Below are positions 23,333 to 31,357 of a stretch of DNA of 46,784 nt, in pieces (position 1 is the stretch's first letter; each line of letters begins with the position of its first letter). Source of the DNA: a virus; the IMG/VR virus record IMGVR_UViG_3300036845_000517, positions 1 to 46,784 of that record; one strand, 5' to 3'. The notes below the pieces were generated by a model. The model was given only the letters and a program-made list of their open reading frames with translations. It did not search any database and was not told the origin of the DNA. The position numbers and the translations under genes are program-made.

Positions 23333-24319
23333 TCACTCATCGGGCAGCCAAGGGCGATCGACTGACTTCTGCATGGCCCGCGTGGCGGTGACGAGAGGAT
23401 CGGCATCGCGCAATGCCGCAAGCTGCTCCGGGGTCAGCGCGCCCAGCTTGCGGCCGTGCTGCGCCTCCCAGGCCGCCACACGCTCGGCGGCCGCAGCCGC
23501 GATGGGATCAAGCCGGGCAAGCTCGGCCTGTTGCTCGGCGACCGTGCGGGGACGCTCCGCCGGAGCCATCGACGCCGGGATCAACGGGAGAAGATGCGGC
23601 GCGTATTTTTTCGTGCGCGTCCGCAGCATCGACAGCAGGCTGTCCGCGAGCGGGCCGGCCGGCACCGTCGCCAATAATTCCAGCGAGTGCCGCATGTCCG
23701 CCTCGGTAAGCTGCTCGCCCTCCGTCTTGAGCGCAGCGACGTAATCATGGTCGGCCGGGACGTCCCAGCCGCGCCTGACCGCGATCATGGCGAGTTCATT
23801 GTCATTATTGATCAGCCACTGGAAGACGTTCGGATTGTACCGGCGCTGGATGTCCAGCGCGACGGTCAGCCGCCGATCGAACCCGAAGCCGTGCGTCGGT
23901 GGTGCGCGCAGCGGATCGATCTTACCGTCTTTCATCTCGTCCGTGCGCGGAAAGCCCACGGCCCGGCGCTCTCGAAAAACCTTAATTTGCATCCGATCGT
24001 CCGCCGTCAGGGTGTCATCGCCGGGATCTGGCTCGGCGCCCACGGATGGCAGCGCCAGGAGGGTTTTCGGCCGCTCGCGCTGCCACGCCTGCAACCGCGC
24101 CCAGATGTCGGCATAGGTCATGAACTTGATCCGGCGCGCGCAAAATTCGAGGCTCTCGGCCGTGAACAGGTCGATCGGCACCTTGGCGATCAGCATGTCG
24201 GCGATCAGATCGATTTTCGCCGCCATATCCGTGATCTCAAGATTTTTCTGCGTCAGCGACGATAGCTGCATCAGCCACTCGCGGACATGCTTGCGCGGAT
24301 CAAGCGGATCAATCGGCAT
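23333..24319 (-). CDS. Replication-associated phage protein, helicase-loader candidate
   Basis: 328 residues from the ATG at 24319, which overlaps the end of the upstream initiator-like gene by 11 bases. The N-terminal 100 residues (VREWLMQLSSLTQKNLEITDMAAKI, FTAESLEFCARRIKFMTYADIWARLQAWQRER) match a layout common in phage proteins encoded directly after a replication initiator: an all-helical domain ending in a 'try this batch' helix with Trp. The middle is charged, and the C-terminus is a long Ala/Glu helix (TVAEQQAELARLDPIAAAAAERVAAWEAQ). No ATPase motif. Role inferred from position. Confidence 0.65.
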   Translation of the reverse strand: MPIDPLDPRKHVREWLMQLSSLTQKNLEITDMAAKIDLIADMLIAKVPIDLFTAESLEFCARRIKFMTYADIWARLQAWQRERPKTLLALPSVGAEPDPGDDTLTADDRMQIKVFRERRAVGFPRTDEMKDGKIDPLRAPPTHGFGFDRRLTVALDIQRRYNPNVFQWLINNDNELAMIAVRRGWDVPADHDYVAALKTEGEQLTEADMRHSLELLATVPAGPLADSLLSMLRTRTKKYAPHLLPLIPASMAPAERPRTVAEQQAELARLDPIAAAAAERVAAWEAQHGRKLGALTPEQLAALRDADPLVTATRAMQKSVDRPWLPDE

Positions 24320-25175
24320 TGCCTGCGGCCCCTGAATTGAATGCTGAATAATCAGTGACAAGCCCGTCGCGGAATTGTTGGCGTCTATCCGGGGCGAGCA
24401 GGCCCGCATTGTAGGACAGCGCGACGGCGGGATCTTTGAATTTTAGCGCCGGATCGACGCGACATCGGATCGCGTTGACGATCCACGGGACCGGGTCAAG
24501 TGGGCGTTCCTCCTCGCACGCCCGCATTGACGCAAGCACGGCGCCCGCATCGTGATTGGCATGATCCTTGAGGAATTTGGCGATCAGCGACCCCGCTGCC
24601 CGAGGCGGATGCCCCGTGAGCCTGCGTAGGATCAACTTACCCTCGTCAAAACAAAGCTTGCGGATATCGACGAGCGGCGACGGCGGCTCGGCCGCTGTCA
24701 CTGAGCGTAGCTCAGTGGCTACTTGCTTACTTGGAGACTCTTGAAGGAAGGACTCTTGTCCAGAATCTGGACATCGATTGTCCATAAAGATGGACAACTG
24801 GGCGGGCTGTAAATCAGCCGGATTGTCCTGTTGTGCTGAAAGCTGGACATCTTGCTGTTGTGCGGAAACATGGACAACTGGGATTTCCGCCATTTTCTCC
24901 CCTTCATAGATGCTCCCGTCCGGGTCAAGGATGGTGTAGCGGCTGGTATCGCCGAAGCGGCGCTTGACCGCGATCAGCCCGAGCTTGACTAATTCGGCGA
25001 TGCCGTCGGCGATCGTCTGACGGCTTTTGAGGCCCAGGTCGTTGCTGATATCTTTGCCGCTTGGCCATGTGACGCGCGCGCCGTTCGCTCGGCCGACGAA
25101 ATAGACATAGAGGCGGTTGGCGGTCTGCGATAATCCGGGCGTCGTCAGCGCCGCCATCATGGCCCGGCCGGACAT
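24309..25175 (-). CDS. Winged-helix replication initiator-like protein
   Basis: 288 residues. The N-terminus (1-80) is a winged helix: TANRLYVYFVGRAN, WPSGKDISNDLGLKSRQTIADGIAELVKLGLIAVKRR, SRYTILDPDG. A Gln/Asp/Ser-rich linker follows (about 95-160). The C-terminal domain (about 175-288) has DEGKLILRRLTGHPPRAAGSLIAKFLKD, then VPWIVNAIRCRV. This architecture fits phage O-like or DnaD-like initiators that bind an origin, often located next to or within the gene. GGAGGA precedes the ATG. A gene-free, DnaA-box-containing region lies immediately upstream. Confidence 0.7.
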   Translation of the reverse strand: MSGRAMMAALTTPGLSQTANRLYVYFVGRANGARVTWPSGKDISNDLGLKSRQTIADGIAELVKLGLIAVKRRFGDTSRYTILDPDGSIYEGEKMAEIPVVHVSAQQQDVQLSAQQDNPADLQPAQLSIFMDNRCPDSGQESFLQESPSKQVATELRSVTAAEPPSPLVDIRKLCFDEGKLILRRLTGHPPRAAGSLIAKFLKDHANHDAGAVLASMRACEEERPLDPVPWIVNAIRCRVDPALKFKDPAVALSYNAGLLAPDRRQQFRDGLVTDYSAFNSGAAGNAD

Positions 25176-25442
25176 CAGCGCGTCCTCCGCACTGCCTCCT
25201 GACGCTTGCGGATGCGGAACCCGTTAAAAATCGCACACGCCTGATGAATTTTTGGGGAAAACTCTTGCCGGATCGATGAACGATGCTTATGAATTGTCAT
25301 GGCGATGGCCCTTCCTGGGGTTATTGTCACGGCGATTTCCTACGCTTTGGATGTCGGCGGCGTCCTTTCTCGGGACGGTTGATACGCCCCTGCAAGGGCG
25401 TCGGATTGTTGTCAGCGATGTCGGCGTTATGGTTCCTTTCGG

Positions 25443-25473
25443 ACGGCGGGCAGAGTGCAAAACTGCCCGCCGT
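25443..25473. other. 11-bp perfect hairpin
   Basis: ACGGCGGGCAG (25443-25453), loop of nine bases, CTGCCCGCCGT (25463-25473), followed by TGCTATTTTAA. It could be a terminator, a primase or single-strand initiation site, or part of the origin. Confidence 0.65.
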
Positions 25474-25576
25474 TGCTATTTTAAGGCCATGTCAACGCCC
25501 CCCGAAAACGATGATCGGCCCCCCGGCCGCGCCCGCAAAGGATGCCCCCCGGCCCCCCCTACCCGCAAGCGTTGAG

Positions 25577-25585
25577 TTATCCACA
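25577..25585 (+). promoter_or_regulatory. Perfect DnaA box
   Basis: TTATCCACA is the consensus high-affinity DnaA-binding site. It lies at the right edge of the gene-free region, 17 bases before the minus-35 box of the next promoter, so DnaA could also influence that promoter. Confidence 0.65.
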
Positions 25586-25601
25586 GGCGATTTACACTCC
25601 T

Positions 25602-25660
25602 TTGTTGCAGCCCCGACCGGGCGCTATAACTGTCCGGCACACCACACTGTCGGGGACCGG
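25602..25660 (+). promoter_or_regulatory. Promoter and leader of the 25692 operon
   Basis: TTGTTG (25602-25607), 17 bases, TATAAC (25625-25630) within GCGCTATAAC. Six bases later GCACACCACAC (25637) would mark the transcription start. The same spacing between the minus-10 and GCACACCACAC is found at 35231-35243. Confidence 0.65.
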
Positions 25661-25665
25661 TTCAC

Positions 25666-25695
25666 ATGGAATACCTGCGCGGAGCCGGGGCGTGA
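25666..25695 (+). CDS. Nine-residue leader peptide frame
   Basis: ATG at 25666 opens the frame MEYLRGAGA, whose TGA overlaps the GTG start of the next gene (GTGA). It sits exactly where the first ribosome would load after the leader element. It may serve only to couple translation. Confidence 0.4.
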   Translation: MEYLRGAGA

Positions 25696-25982
25696 CCGGC
25701 GGGTTCCCGGCCGAGGACATGACCGGCCGCAGGTTCGGCATGCTGACCGTCGTCGGCCGCGTCGTCGTCAAGGGCAGGACCCGATGGCGCTGCATCTGCA
25801 CCTGCGGCGGCGAGCGCATCACGAGCAAGAACGCGCTCACGCACAGCCACCATCCGTCATGCGGCTGCCTGGGCGAGGCGCACCGCAAGGCCGCCGTGGC
25901 GCGCGGCTATAGCGGCATCAGTCAGGGCCACCAGGGCAGCGTTCCGCCCGGCATGCTGATGCCGGATTTCGACGATGAGTAA
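25692..25982 (+). CDS. Cys-rich zinc-binding phage protein
   Basis: 96 residues from GTG at 25692. The core GRRFGMLTVVGRVV, TRWRCICTCGGERI, SCGCLGEAHRKAA matches a common small phage family in which Cys residues (CxCxCG...CGC) probably bind zinc; it is often found near homing-endonuclease-like AP2 domains, but no such domain is present here. The tail is Gly/Pro-rich and acidic. It overlaps the next gene's start by eight bases. Role unknown; nucleic-acid binding likely. Confidence 0.7.
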   Translation: MTGGFPAEDMTGRRFGMLTVVGRVVVKGRTRWRCICTCGGERITSKNALTHSHHPSCGCLGEAHRKAAVARGYSGISQGHQGSVPPGMLMPDFDDE

Positions 25983-26817
25983 GGCCCAGGCCATCCCGCG
26001 CTCGATCGCCCGCTCGATGACCGGGATCGAATGGACCGACTTTACCGGCAATCCATGGATCGGATGCACCGAGGTGCCGGCCAGCAGCGGCGGCCGCTCC
26101 GGCTGCACGATCTGCTACGCCAAGACATTTGCGGGCCGACGTCTCGGCATCCCGTGGGGACCGGGCTCGCCGCGCCAGCGCTGCGCCGGCTTCGCCAACC
26201 GCATGCACCGGCTCGACCGGCTGGCCGCGCGCACCGGTTTTCCGTTCTCCGTCTTCTCCCTCAGTCTTGGCGACTGGCTCGATCCCGAGATCGCGCCGTC
26301 CTGGCGCGCGGAGATGATCGACGTCGTCGAGGCCTGCCCGCACCTGACATGGCTCCTGCTGACGCACCGCGCCCATCTCGCGCGGCGCCTGCTGCCCGGC
26401 GCATGGTGCGCCCGGCCTCCGGCCAATGTCTGGGCCGGGGTCACGGTCGACCATCCCGCGCACGCCCATCGCTGGCGCCCGCACGCCGAGTTCTGGGGGC
26501 ACACCGGCCGCGCCTGGGTCTCCGCCGAGCCGCTCGCCGCCTCCCTGGGGGGTGTAGAGTTTCCCGGCGCGATTTGCGTCATCATCGGCGGCGCCAGCGG
26601 CACTGGTGACCCGTCCTGGGAATTCGACCCGGCCTGGGCGCGCGAGGCGCTCGACCGCTACGGCGAGGAGCGCGTGTTCTTCAAACAGTTCGGCGATTTC
26701 CGCGACGGCCGGCGGGTCGGCAAGAAAGCCGCCGGGCGCGATCTCGACGGCCGGCTCCTCGACCGCACGCCCTGGCCGCGCCACCGGGAATTGTTGCGCG
26801 AGGCCGCCGCGTCATGA
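25975..26817 (+). CDS. DUF5131 (phage Gp37/Gp68-like) protein
   Basis: 280 residues. Hallmarks: TGIEWTDFTGNPWIGCTEV, SGCTICYAKTFAGR, WLLLTHRAHLARRLLP, NVWAGVTVD, WVSAEPL, ICVIIGGASG, VFFKQFG, and RDLDGRLLDRTPWP. The N-terminal Cys set (GCT...GC..CYA) recalls a radical-SAM-like cluster site, and the fold is thought to be TIM-barrel-like. The family is frequent in phages with no settled function. It is the second gene of the operon and overlaps both neighbours. Confidence 0.9.
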   Translation: MSKAQAIPRSIARSMTGIEWTDFTGNPWIGCTEVPASSGGRSGCTICYAKTFAGRRLGIPWGPGSPRQRCAGFANRMHRLDRLAARTGFPFSVFSLSLGDWLDPEIAPSWRAEMIDVVEACPHLTWLLLTHRAHLARRLLPGAWCARPPANVWAGVTVDHPAHAHRWRPHAEFWGHTGRAWVSAEPLAASLGGVEFPGAICVIIGGASGTGDPSWEFDPAWAREALDRYGEERVFFKQFGDFRDGRRVGKKAAGRDLDGRLLDRTPWPRHRELLREAAAS

Positions 26818-27083
26818 CACGGGCCGCCGGCAGCGGATGGATGCTGGTCGTCGTCCTCGGGCTCATCATCCTCGGCGTTTTCGTGGCCATCGGGATCAGC
26901 CGCGATCACGCGGTCGCGCAGCGCGCCGAGCGCGCCCGCTGGGTGGCGCAACACTGCGCCGAGGCGGGCTTTACCCCACCGCAATGCGCACTCCTGTTCG
27001 CGCTGGACGAGCGCGCCCAGACCGCCAAGGAAAACGACGAGGCTTATCAGTTGATCATCGACAGCGCGGCGACAGCACACTGA
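26814..27083 (+). CDS. Small single-pass membrane protein
   Basis: 89 residues. Residues 9-28 form one transmembrane helix (WMLVVVLGLIILGVFVAIGI). The rest is a charged, helical outside or cytoplasmic domain with two Cys (AQHCAEAGFTPPQCALLFAL). Starts in an ATGA overlap, ends with a TGATG overlap. No family recognised. Confidence 0.7.
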   Translation: MTRAAGSGWMLVVVLGLIILGVFVAIGISRDHAVAQRAERARWVAQHCAEAGFTPPQCALLFALDERAQTAKENDEAYQLIIDSAATAH

Positions 27084-27325
27084 TGCGCGCCGCGACCAGG
27101 GCCGATGCATGGCAGGCCGGATATGTTGCAGCCGTCAGGGATGCCGTTGCGGCGATCCGGCTGGCGACCGGCCCCGGCCTGCACCGCGAATTCCTGCTCG
27201 ACACGCTGATGGCCGCCACCATCGGCGCCGGCCAGAGCCCGCCTATGGCATCTCAACCCCGGAAGCGGCGGCGAAAAACCGCGCCTGCGCCGCCAGATCA
27301 AGACCGTATTTTTGCTCGAACGTGA
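27083..27325 (+). CDS. Small helical protein with basic tail
   Basis: 80 residues: an Ala-rich helical N-terminus (ADAWQAGYVAAVRDAVAAIRLA) and a basic tail (QPRKRRRKTAPAPP), the latter likely nucleic-acid binding. The last 83 bases overlap the convergent HNH gene. Its status as a gene rests on operon position and strand coupling. Confidence 0.55.
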   Translation: MRAATRADAWQAGYVAAVRDAVAAIRLATGPGLHREFLLDTLMAATIGAGQSPPMASQPRKRRRKTAPAPPDQDRIFART

Positions 27326-27539
27326 GCCGGCCCGAATTGTGGAGTTCCCCGTGGTGGCGCTGGCACAACGGCACGGCATCGAAATCGCTGGGCTTTAATC
27401 CCGTCCCGCTATTCGCCGCCGTCCTGACGTGGTGGGCCTGGGCGGTGGAATAGCAGCCCGCGACGAGGCACCGCTGCTGCCTGATCCAGGCGAGATGGGA
27501 AGCGGAACGAGATCGATCGCGCTGCATGCTAAAAATCAC
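27243..27539 (-). CDS. DUF968/HNH-like nuclease
   Basis: 98 residues. CLVAGC (24-29), AHHVRTAANSGTG, DAVPLCQRHHGELHNSGR, FEQKYGLDL fit the phage RAP/DUF968 family: a ββα-metal (HNH-like) fold with a zinc knuckle and catalytic His. Relatives act on recombination intermediates or as HNH nucleases. It runs against the surrounding operon, with a TACAAT-containing upstream region at 27540-27600, so it is likely expressed separately. Confidence 0.82.
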   Translation of the reverse strand: MIFSMQRDRSRSASHLAWIRQQRCLVAGCYSTAQAHHVRTAANSGTGLKPSDFDAVPLCQRHHGELHNSGRLTFEQKYGLDLAAQARFFAAASGVEMP

Positions 27540-27706
27540 TTATTGCCCGCGCAAAAATACCGTGCATTGTAGCGGCGGGACGGGGGGCGCTTGCAACGCC
27601 CGCCCGCCCCTGACCACCCACCGCGTGGGAGCGCGATTGATGGCTATCCCTACGATATACCTCGGTTGGCGCTCCGCGCATTCACCTCGCGCACAGGAGC
27701 GTTATC
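27540..27706. other. Divergent intergenic region
   Basis: Contains GGGCG/CGCCC hairpin halves near 27585-27600, a CAACGCCCGCCC sequence also seen near 23085, TACAAT for the leftward HNH gene and GATATACC for the rightward operon. ACAGGAG precedes the 27707 start. No gene seen. Confidence 0.4.
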
Positions 27707-28588
27707 ATGCCCGCACCACGTAAGCCGTCGGTCCCCAAGAAAAAGGGCTCCGACGGCCCGCTGATCGACATCATACCGATGGAGACCGGCAAGTTGCAGT
27801 GCTTCGTGCTTGGCACGATGCCGCTGATCTTCAACGCCGTTTCGCTCAAGGCGCAGCAAGAACTCCTGTTCCCGTCGCCGCCGAAAAACGCCAACGAGCG
27901 CAAGACCACGCTCAAACACGAGCCGATGAGCGAATACCGCGCAAGCGTCTATCGCTTCCGCCAGCCCGACGCGCCGACACGTCTCTACATTCCTGCGACA
28001 GCGTTCAAATCCGCCATCGGCACCGCCGCGCTGCGCACCCCAGGCTCAACCAAGACCGAGATCGGCCAACTATGCTGGGTCACCGGCACAAGCCCCGATT
28101 TCGGCGCGGATAAAATTCCGGTCTGGGGCGTGCCCCAGATGCTGATGTCGGTCGTGCGCAACAGCGATCAGGCACGCACGCCCGACATCCGCACGCGGGC
28201 GATCCTGCCGCATTGGTGTTGCTCGTTCATGATCACCCACGTCATGCCGGGGCTGACGGCCAAGGTTCTGATCAATCTGCTCAGCGCCGCCGGGTTGATC
28301 GCTGGCATAGGTGATTTTCGTCAGGAAAAAGGAAAAGGCTCGTACGGGCAATTCGACCAAGTATTGCAGGCCGATCCGACGGCGGCACAGATCATCAAGG
28401 TCGGGGGCACCGCCGCGCAGGATGCGGCCCTGGACGAGCCAGCGTATTACGACATCGAAACCGAGACGCTGTATAACTGGTTCCTCGAAGAACTGGTCAA
28501 ACGCGGCCCGGACGCGCCGAAGAAGCTGCCGCCGGAACTGATCCCGGAGGACGCTCCCAACGAATACGAAATCGATGGAGTCCGCTGA
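27707..28588 (+). CDS. Conserved phage protein, unknown (recombination-region type)
   Basis: 293 residues. Features: TMPLIFNAVSLKAQQEL, EYRASVYRFR, RLYIPATAFKSAIGTAAL, VWGVPQMLMSVVRN, RTRAILPHW, INLLSAAGLIAGIGDFRQEKGKGSYGQF. I have seen this layout as an unassigned phage family next to a short partner gene, as here. The IGDFR...GxxGxF ending is reminiscent of RAMP-type folds, but that is only a resemblance. It is translationally coupled to the next gene (TGATG). Confidence 0.75.
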   Translation: MPAPRKPSVPKKKGSDGPLIDIIPMETGKLQCFVLGTMPLIFNAVSLKAQQELLFPSPPKNANERKTTLKHEPMSEYRASVYRFRQPDAPTRLYIPATAFKSAIGTAALRTPGSTKTEIGQLCWVTGTSPDFGADKIPVWGVPQMLMSVVRNSDQARTPDIRTRAILPHWCCSFMITHVMPGLTAKVLINLLSAAGLIAGIGDFRQEKGKGSYGQFDQVLQADPTAAQIIKVGGTAAQDAALDEPAYYDIETETLYNWFLEELVKRGPDAPKKLPPELIPEDAPNEYEIDGVR

Positions 28589-29115
28589 TGGCATCGACGA
28601 CTGATCTGCAAATACTCGACGAGATCGCCAACAGCAATGCGGGCGTTCTCACCCCGGATGCCGTCGTCGCGGCGGCGAAGGACAACCAGCATCCGTGGCA
28701 TGATCGTTTTGATTGGGACGATCATTCGGCTGCGGACAAATGGCGGGTCAGTCAGGCCAGGGCGCTGATCGCCATGATCAGCGTCACCCGCATGACCGAA
28801 ACCCGAGTTCTTACTTGTGTCGGTTATGTCCGGGATCAGGACGCGGCCCCCAGCGAGCAAGGCTACGTCGCGGTTGCCCGCCTGATGGATGACAAGCAGC
28901 GGGCGCGAGCGGCGTTGCTTGCCGAGGCCGAGCGCGTCGGCTCCATGGTCCGTCGCATGATGTCGATGGCGGCAATGCTGGATTACGATCATCTCGTCGC
29001 GCCGATGGTCAGATCGCTCGATGACTTTGTTCTCGCCGTGGCTGCGGAACAGGCGGGTCCGCCGCCGCCGCCGCCGCGCGGCCGATCGCCCGGTCGGCCC
29101 TCGGCGCGTCACTGA
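28588..29115 (+). CDS. Conserved partner of the 27707 protein, unknown
   Basis: 175 residues. LTPDAVVAAAKDNQHPWHDRFDWDDHSAADKWRVSQARALI is the family signature; the C-terminal half is an Ala/Met-rich helical bundle and ends in a Pro-run and basic tail. It overlaps its partner by one base, so the two are probably made together. The first header of the repeat array begins directly after its stop codon. Confidence 0.72.
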   Translation: MASTTDLQILDEIANSNAGVLTPDAVVAAAKDNQHPWHDRFDWDDHSAADKWRVSQARALIAMISVTRMTETRVLTCVGYVRDQDAAPSEQGYVAVARLMDDKQRARAALLAEAERVGSMVRRMMSMAAMLDYDHLVAPMVRSLDDFVLAVAAEQAGPPPPPPRGRSPGRPSARH

Positions 29116-29120
29116 TGCTT

Positions 29121-29172
29121 CGGACCGCGCCGGGACACCGGGGGTGGAAAACGCGGGGGATGTCGTGGACAG
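29121..29172 (+). repeat. Array header 1
   Basis: CGGACCGCGCCGGGACACCG, then ACGCGGGGGATGTCG. It begins five bases after the stop of the 28588 gene. Confidence 0.75.
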
Positions 29173-29637
29173 ATGCGGCCGACGAGGGCTGGCGCGTCAC
29201 GGCGCGGCTGGGCCAGGCATGGCATGGAGAGGCCAGTTCTGGCCTGTCGAGGCGGGACACGGCAGGCGGGACAAATCGAGGCCGACGCGATCAGGCGAGG
29301 CATGGCATGGCTTGTCCAGGCCTGGACTGTCGAGGCGGGGGAGGGCAGGCGAGTCGAGACAACGCCGACGCGGACAGGTTCGTCCGGGCAACGCGCGTCC
29401 TGTTCGGGCGCGGCGTGTTCCGGCTGGGCATGGCGTGGCCGACGAGGCGCGGTCGGGCACGGCTTGGCAGGGTCGGGCGGGGCCGACGCGGCTGGACGTG
29501 GCACGGCTTGGTTCGACGCGACACGGCTTGGCCGACGTGGTTCGGGGAGACCCGGCGTGGCAACGCTTGTCATGGCCGACGAGGCGGGGCGGGGCGTGTC
29601 TGGTTGCGGCAAGACAAGGCCCGTCATCGCTGATTTA

Positions 29638-29690
29638 CGGACCGCGCCGGGACACCGGAGCACGCGGGGGATGTCGCGGAGAGGATGGCC
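29638..29690 (+). repeat. Array header 2
   Basis: Preceded by CTGATTTA; shares CGGACCGCGCCGGGACACCG with header 1 exactly, then ACGCGGGGGATGTCGCGGAG, leading into GGCCGAC. Confidence 0.75.
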
Positions 29691-29988
29691 GACATGGCGG
29701 AGCACGGCCGGTTGCGGCCCGGCTCGGACGGGTCCGGCGTGGCGCGGCATGGCGCGTCCTGGCGAGGCCGACTAGGCGAGTCTGGGCCGGGCGCACGAGG
29801 CGAGGCCCGGCGCGGCTTGGCGCGGCCGATGCGGTCCGTCAGGGTCCGGCATCGCTCGGTGGGCGCGGCCTCTTCCGGTTCGGCTGGGCCGGACTAGACC
29901 GGGCAAGGCAGCGCCAGTCGAGGCCGACGTGGCGCGGTGCGACCGGGCTCGGCGGGGCGGGGCTGGGCTTCGCCGACGTGGCTGGTAT

Positions 29989-30043
29989 CGGAGCGCGCCG
30001 GGACACCGGGCACAACGCGCGGGATGTCGCGGAGAGGATTGGC
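29989..30043 (+). repeat. Array header 3
   Basis: CGGAGCGCGCCGGGACACCG, then ACGCGCGGGATGTCGCGGAG, leading into TTGGCCGAC. It differs from header 2 at few positions. Confidence 0.75.
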
Positions 30044-30429
30044 CGACGCGGATCGGCTGGTATGTCAAGGCGCGGCGGGGCATGGCACCGATCGGCCAGT
30101 CTGGGCAGTGCGCGGCGGGGCTGGGCTGGGCCGGGCACGGCCGACATGTCATGGCGGGGCGACGCCGGTCCCGGCCTGGGGCGGACGGTCTGGCTCGGTG
30201 CGGCCGGGCGAGTTCTGGCGAGGCCGACTTGGCTGGGCGGGTCCAGTCTCGGTCTGGCCGGGCGGGTCGGGGGCTGGCATGGCACGGCGCGGCTGGGCCG
30301 ACAGGGCTCGGCCCGGACGGCCGTGGATGTCCCGGCAGGCCTAGGCATGGCCGGTTGTGGCCGACACGGCGTGTCAGGGTGCGGCTTGTCCCGTAGGGCA
30401 TCCCTCGTTCTGGCACGGCTCGGCTGATA

Positions 30430-30484
30430 CGGAGCGCGCCCCGACAGGGGGCCAACGCGCGGGATGTCGCGGAAGACACGGCCG
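30430..30484 (+). repeat. Array header 4
   Basis: CGGAGCGCGCCCCGACAGGG, then ACGCGCGGGATGTCGCGGAA, leading into ACGGCCGAC. The most diverged copy in its first half; the second half is conserved. Confidence 0.7.
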
Positions 30485-30850
30485 ACAGGGCGGGACTAGA
30501 CCCGGCGCGGCCAGCCTAGGCCGGGCAACGCGAGGCCGACGAGGCACGTCACGGCGCGGCGCGTCATGGCTTGGCCTGGACTGTTAAGGCCGACATGGTC
30601 CGGCCGGCCTAGGCTTGGCGAGTCACGGCTTGGAGCGGCCCGGCGTGGTGCGGCATGGCTCGGCGAGGCCGACGGGACTAGGCACGGCTGGTCCAGGCAC
30701 GTCCTGGCCGGGCGGGGCAAGGTCTGGCGGGGCCGACGCGGACAGGCCCGGTGATGCACGTCCTGGCGCGTCAGGGCTCGGCAGGGCGCGGCAGGGTGCG
30801 TTATGGCCGACACGATGCAGGCGGGCGGGGAGCGATCCCCGTCCGTTGCT

Positions 30851-31357
30851 TTATCCTGCGAGCGATAATTGATTCGGATAGATGCCGGTTCGCACGGCGC
30901 GATACCAAAACCAGACGACGGCCGCATCGCCGGAATTATGGCTCGCCGGCCGGAGCCCTTGTCGTCGGCACCAGAGCATTACCGCTTTTTTCATCGCATC
31001 GGAGCTTCCGGCGCGGTTGAGGCCAATCACGGCGGCGCGCGCGATGTCGGCCGATACTTCCGTGACGGGCAGCGATTCCCGATAGGCGACCGCCAACGCG
31101 ATCGCCCGCAATCCGAGTTGTTGGCGCGCGGACGCTTCGTTGTTCATCGCGAACACTGACAGCGGCGACTCCATCACGATGTATTCCGGCTCATGCGCGT
31201 TAAGCAGGAGAATGATCTCGTTCTCCAGGGCAGCAAGGCGCGCGCCCTCGCCACCCTCGAACGGCAGATAGATGTCGCCCATCACCGGCCGGTCGCCCCG
31301 GATGTCGCCGCAAGCCCACCCGGTTTGGCGGCTTAGATCGAATGTGAGCGCGATCAC
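30851..31357 (-). CDS. RuvC-like Holliday junction resolvase
   Basis: 168 residues from a GTG that overlaps the upstream stop (GTGA). RNase-H-like signature: IALTFDLSRQTGWACGD (Asp 7), YIVMESPLSVF (Glu near 60), SADIARAAVIG and HNSGDAAVVWFWY (final Asp). These are the acidic residues of the RuvC/phage resolvase family, which cuts four-way junctions formed in recombination or clears branches before packaging. The gene is translationally coupled to the RMF-like gene and ends beside the repeat array. Confidence 0.85.
   Translation of the reverse strand: MIALTFDLSRQTGWACGDIRGDRPVMGDIYLPFEGGEGARLAALENEIILLLNAHEPEYIVMESPLSVFAMNNEASARQQLGLRAIALAVAYRESLPVTEVSADIARAAVIGLNRAGSSDAMKKAVMLWCRRQGLRPASHNSGDAAVVWFWYRAVRTGIYPNQLSLAG

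Larger units (their letters stand above)
25200..25600. other. Gene-free region, replication origin candidate
   Basis: About 480 bases between divergent genes (25176-25665) hold no convincing gene. Seen here: TTGTCA-GGCGAT-like repeats (TTGTCATGGCGAT about 25287; TTGTCACGGCGAT about 25325; TTGTCAGCGATG about 25409); a small hairpin ACGCCC/GGGCGT near 25384; an 11-bp hairpin at 25443; and a DnaA box at 25577. It is less GC-rich than the flanks. Location beside an initiator-like gene supports an origin. Confidence 0.5.
29116..30845 (+). repeat. Pentamer array punctuated by GCCGAC and four header repeats
   Basis: A 1.7 kb stretch with strong G excess on the plus strand. Long parts read in steps of five bases as GGCNN (for example GGCAT GGCAT GGCTT near 29300, and GGCGC GGCGT GTTCC GGCTG near 29410). 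The phase is reset at about 22 copies of GCCGAC, mostly GGCCGAC, spaced roughly 40-120 bases. Four longer headers divide it. Frames stay open in several registers on both strands only because TA-containing words are rare, so I do not call a gene. It ends with CGGGGA/TCCCCG near 30825-30842, a short hairpin, just before the convergent resolvase gene. Confidence 0.85.

Noticed and set aside
25252-25575. Possible 107-codon gene in the origin-like region
   Set aside because: No ribosome-binding site, the frame runs through the hairpin and repeats, and the end is a Pro-rich read-through of a C-rich stretch.
29021-30427. A 468-codon plus-strand open frame through the repeat array
   Set aside because: Comparable frames are open in other registers and on the minus strand. 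The conceptual product is Arg/Gly/Ala repeats with a five-residue period imposed by the 5-base DNA period. No ribosome-binding site or domain supports it.
29116-30845. CRISPR array
   Set aside because: The repeat unit is not constant in length or sequence, spacers are not unique DNA but variants of the same 5-base words, and no cas genes are present.
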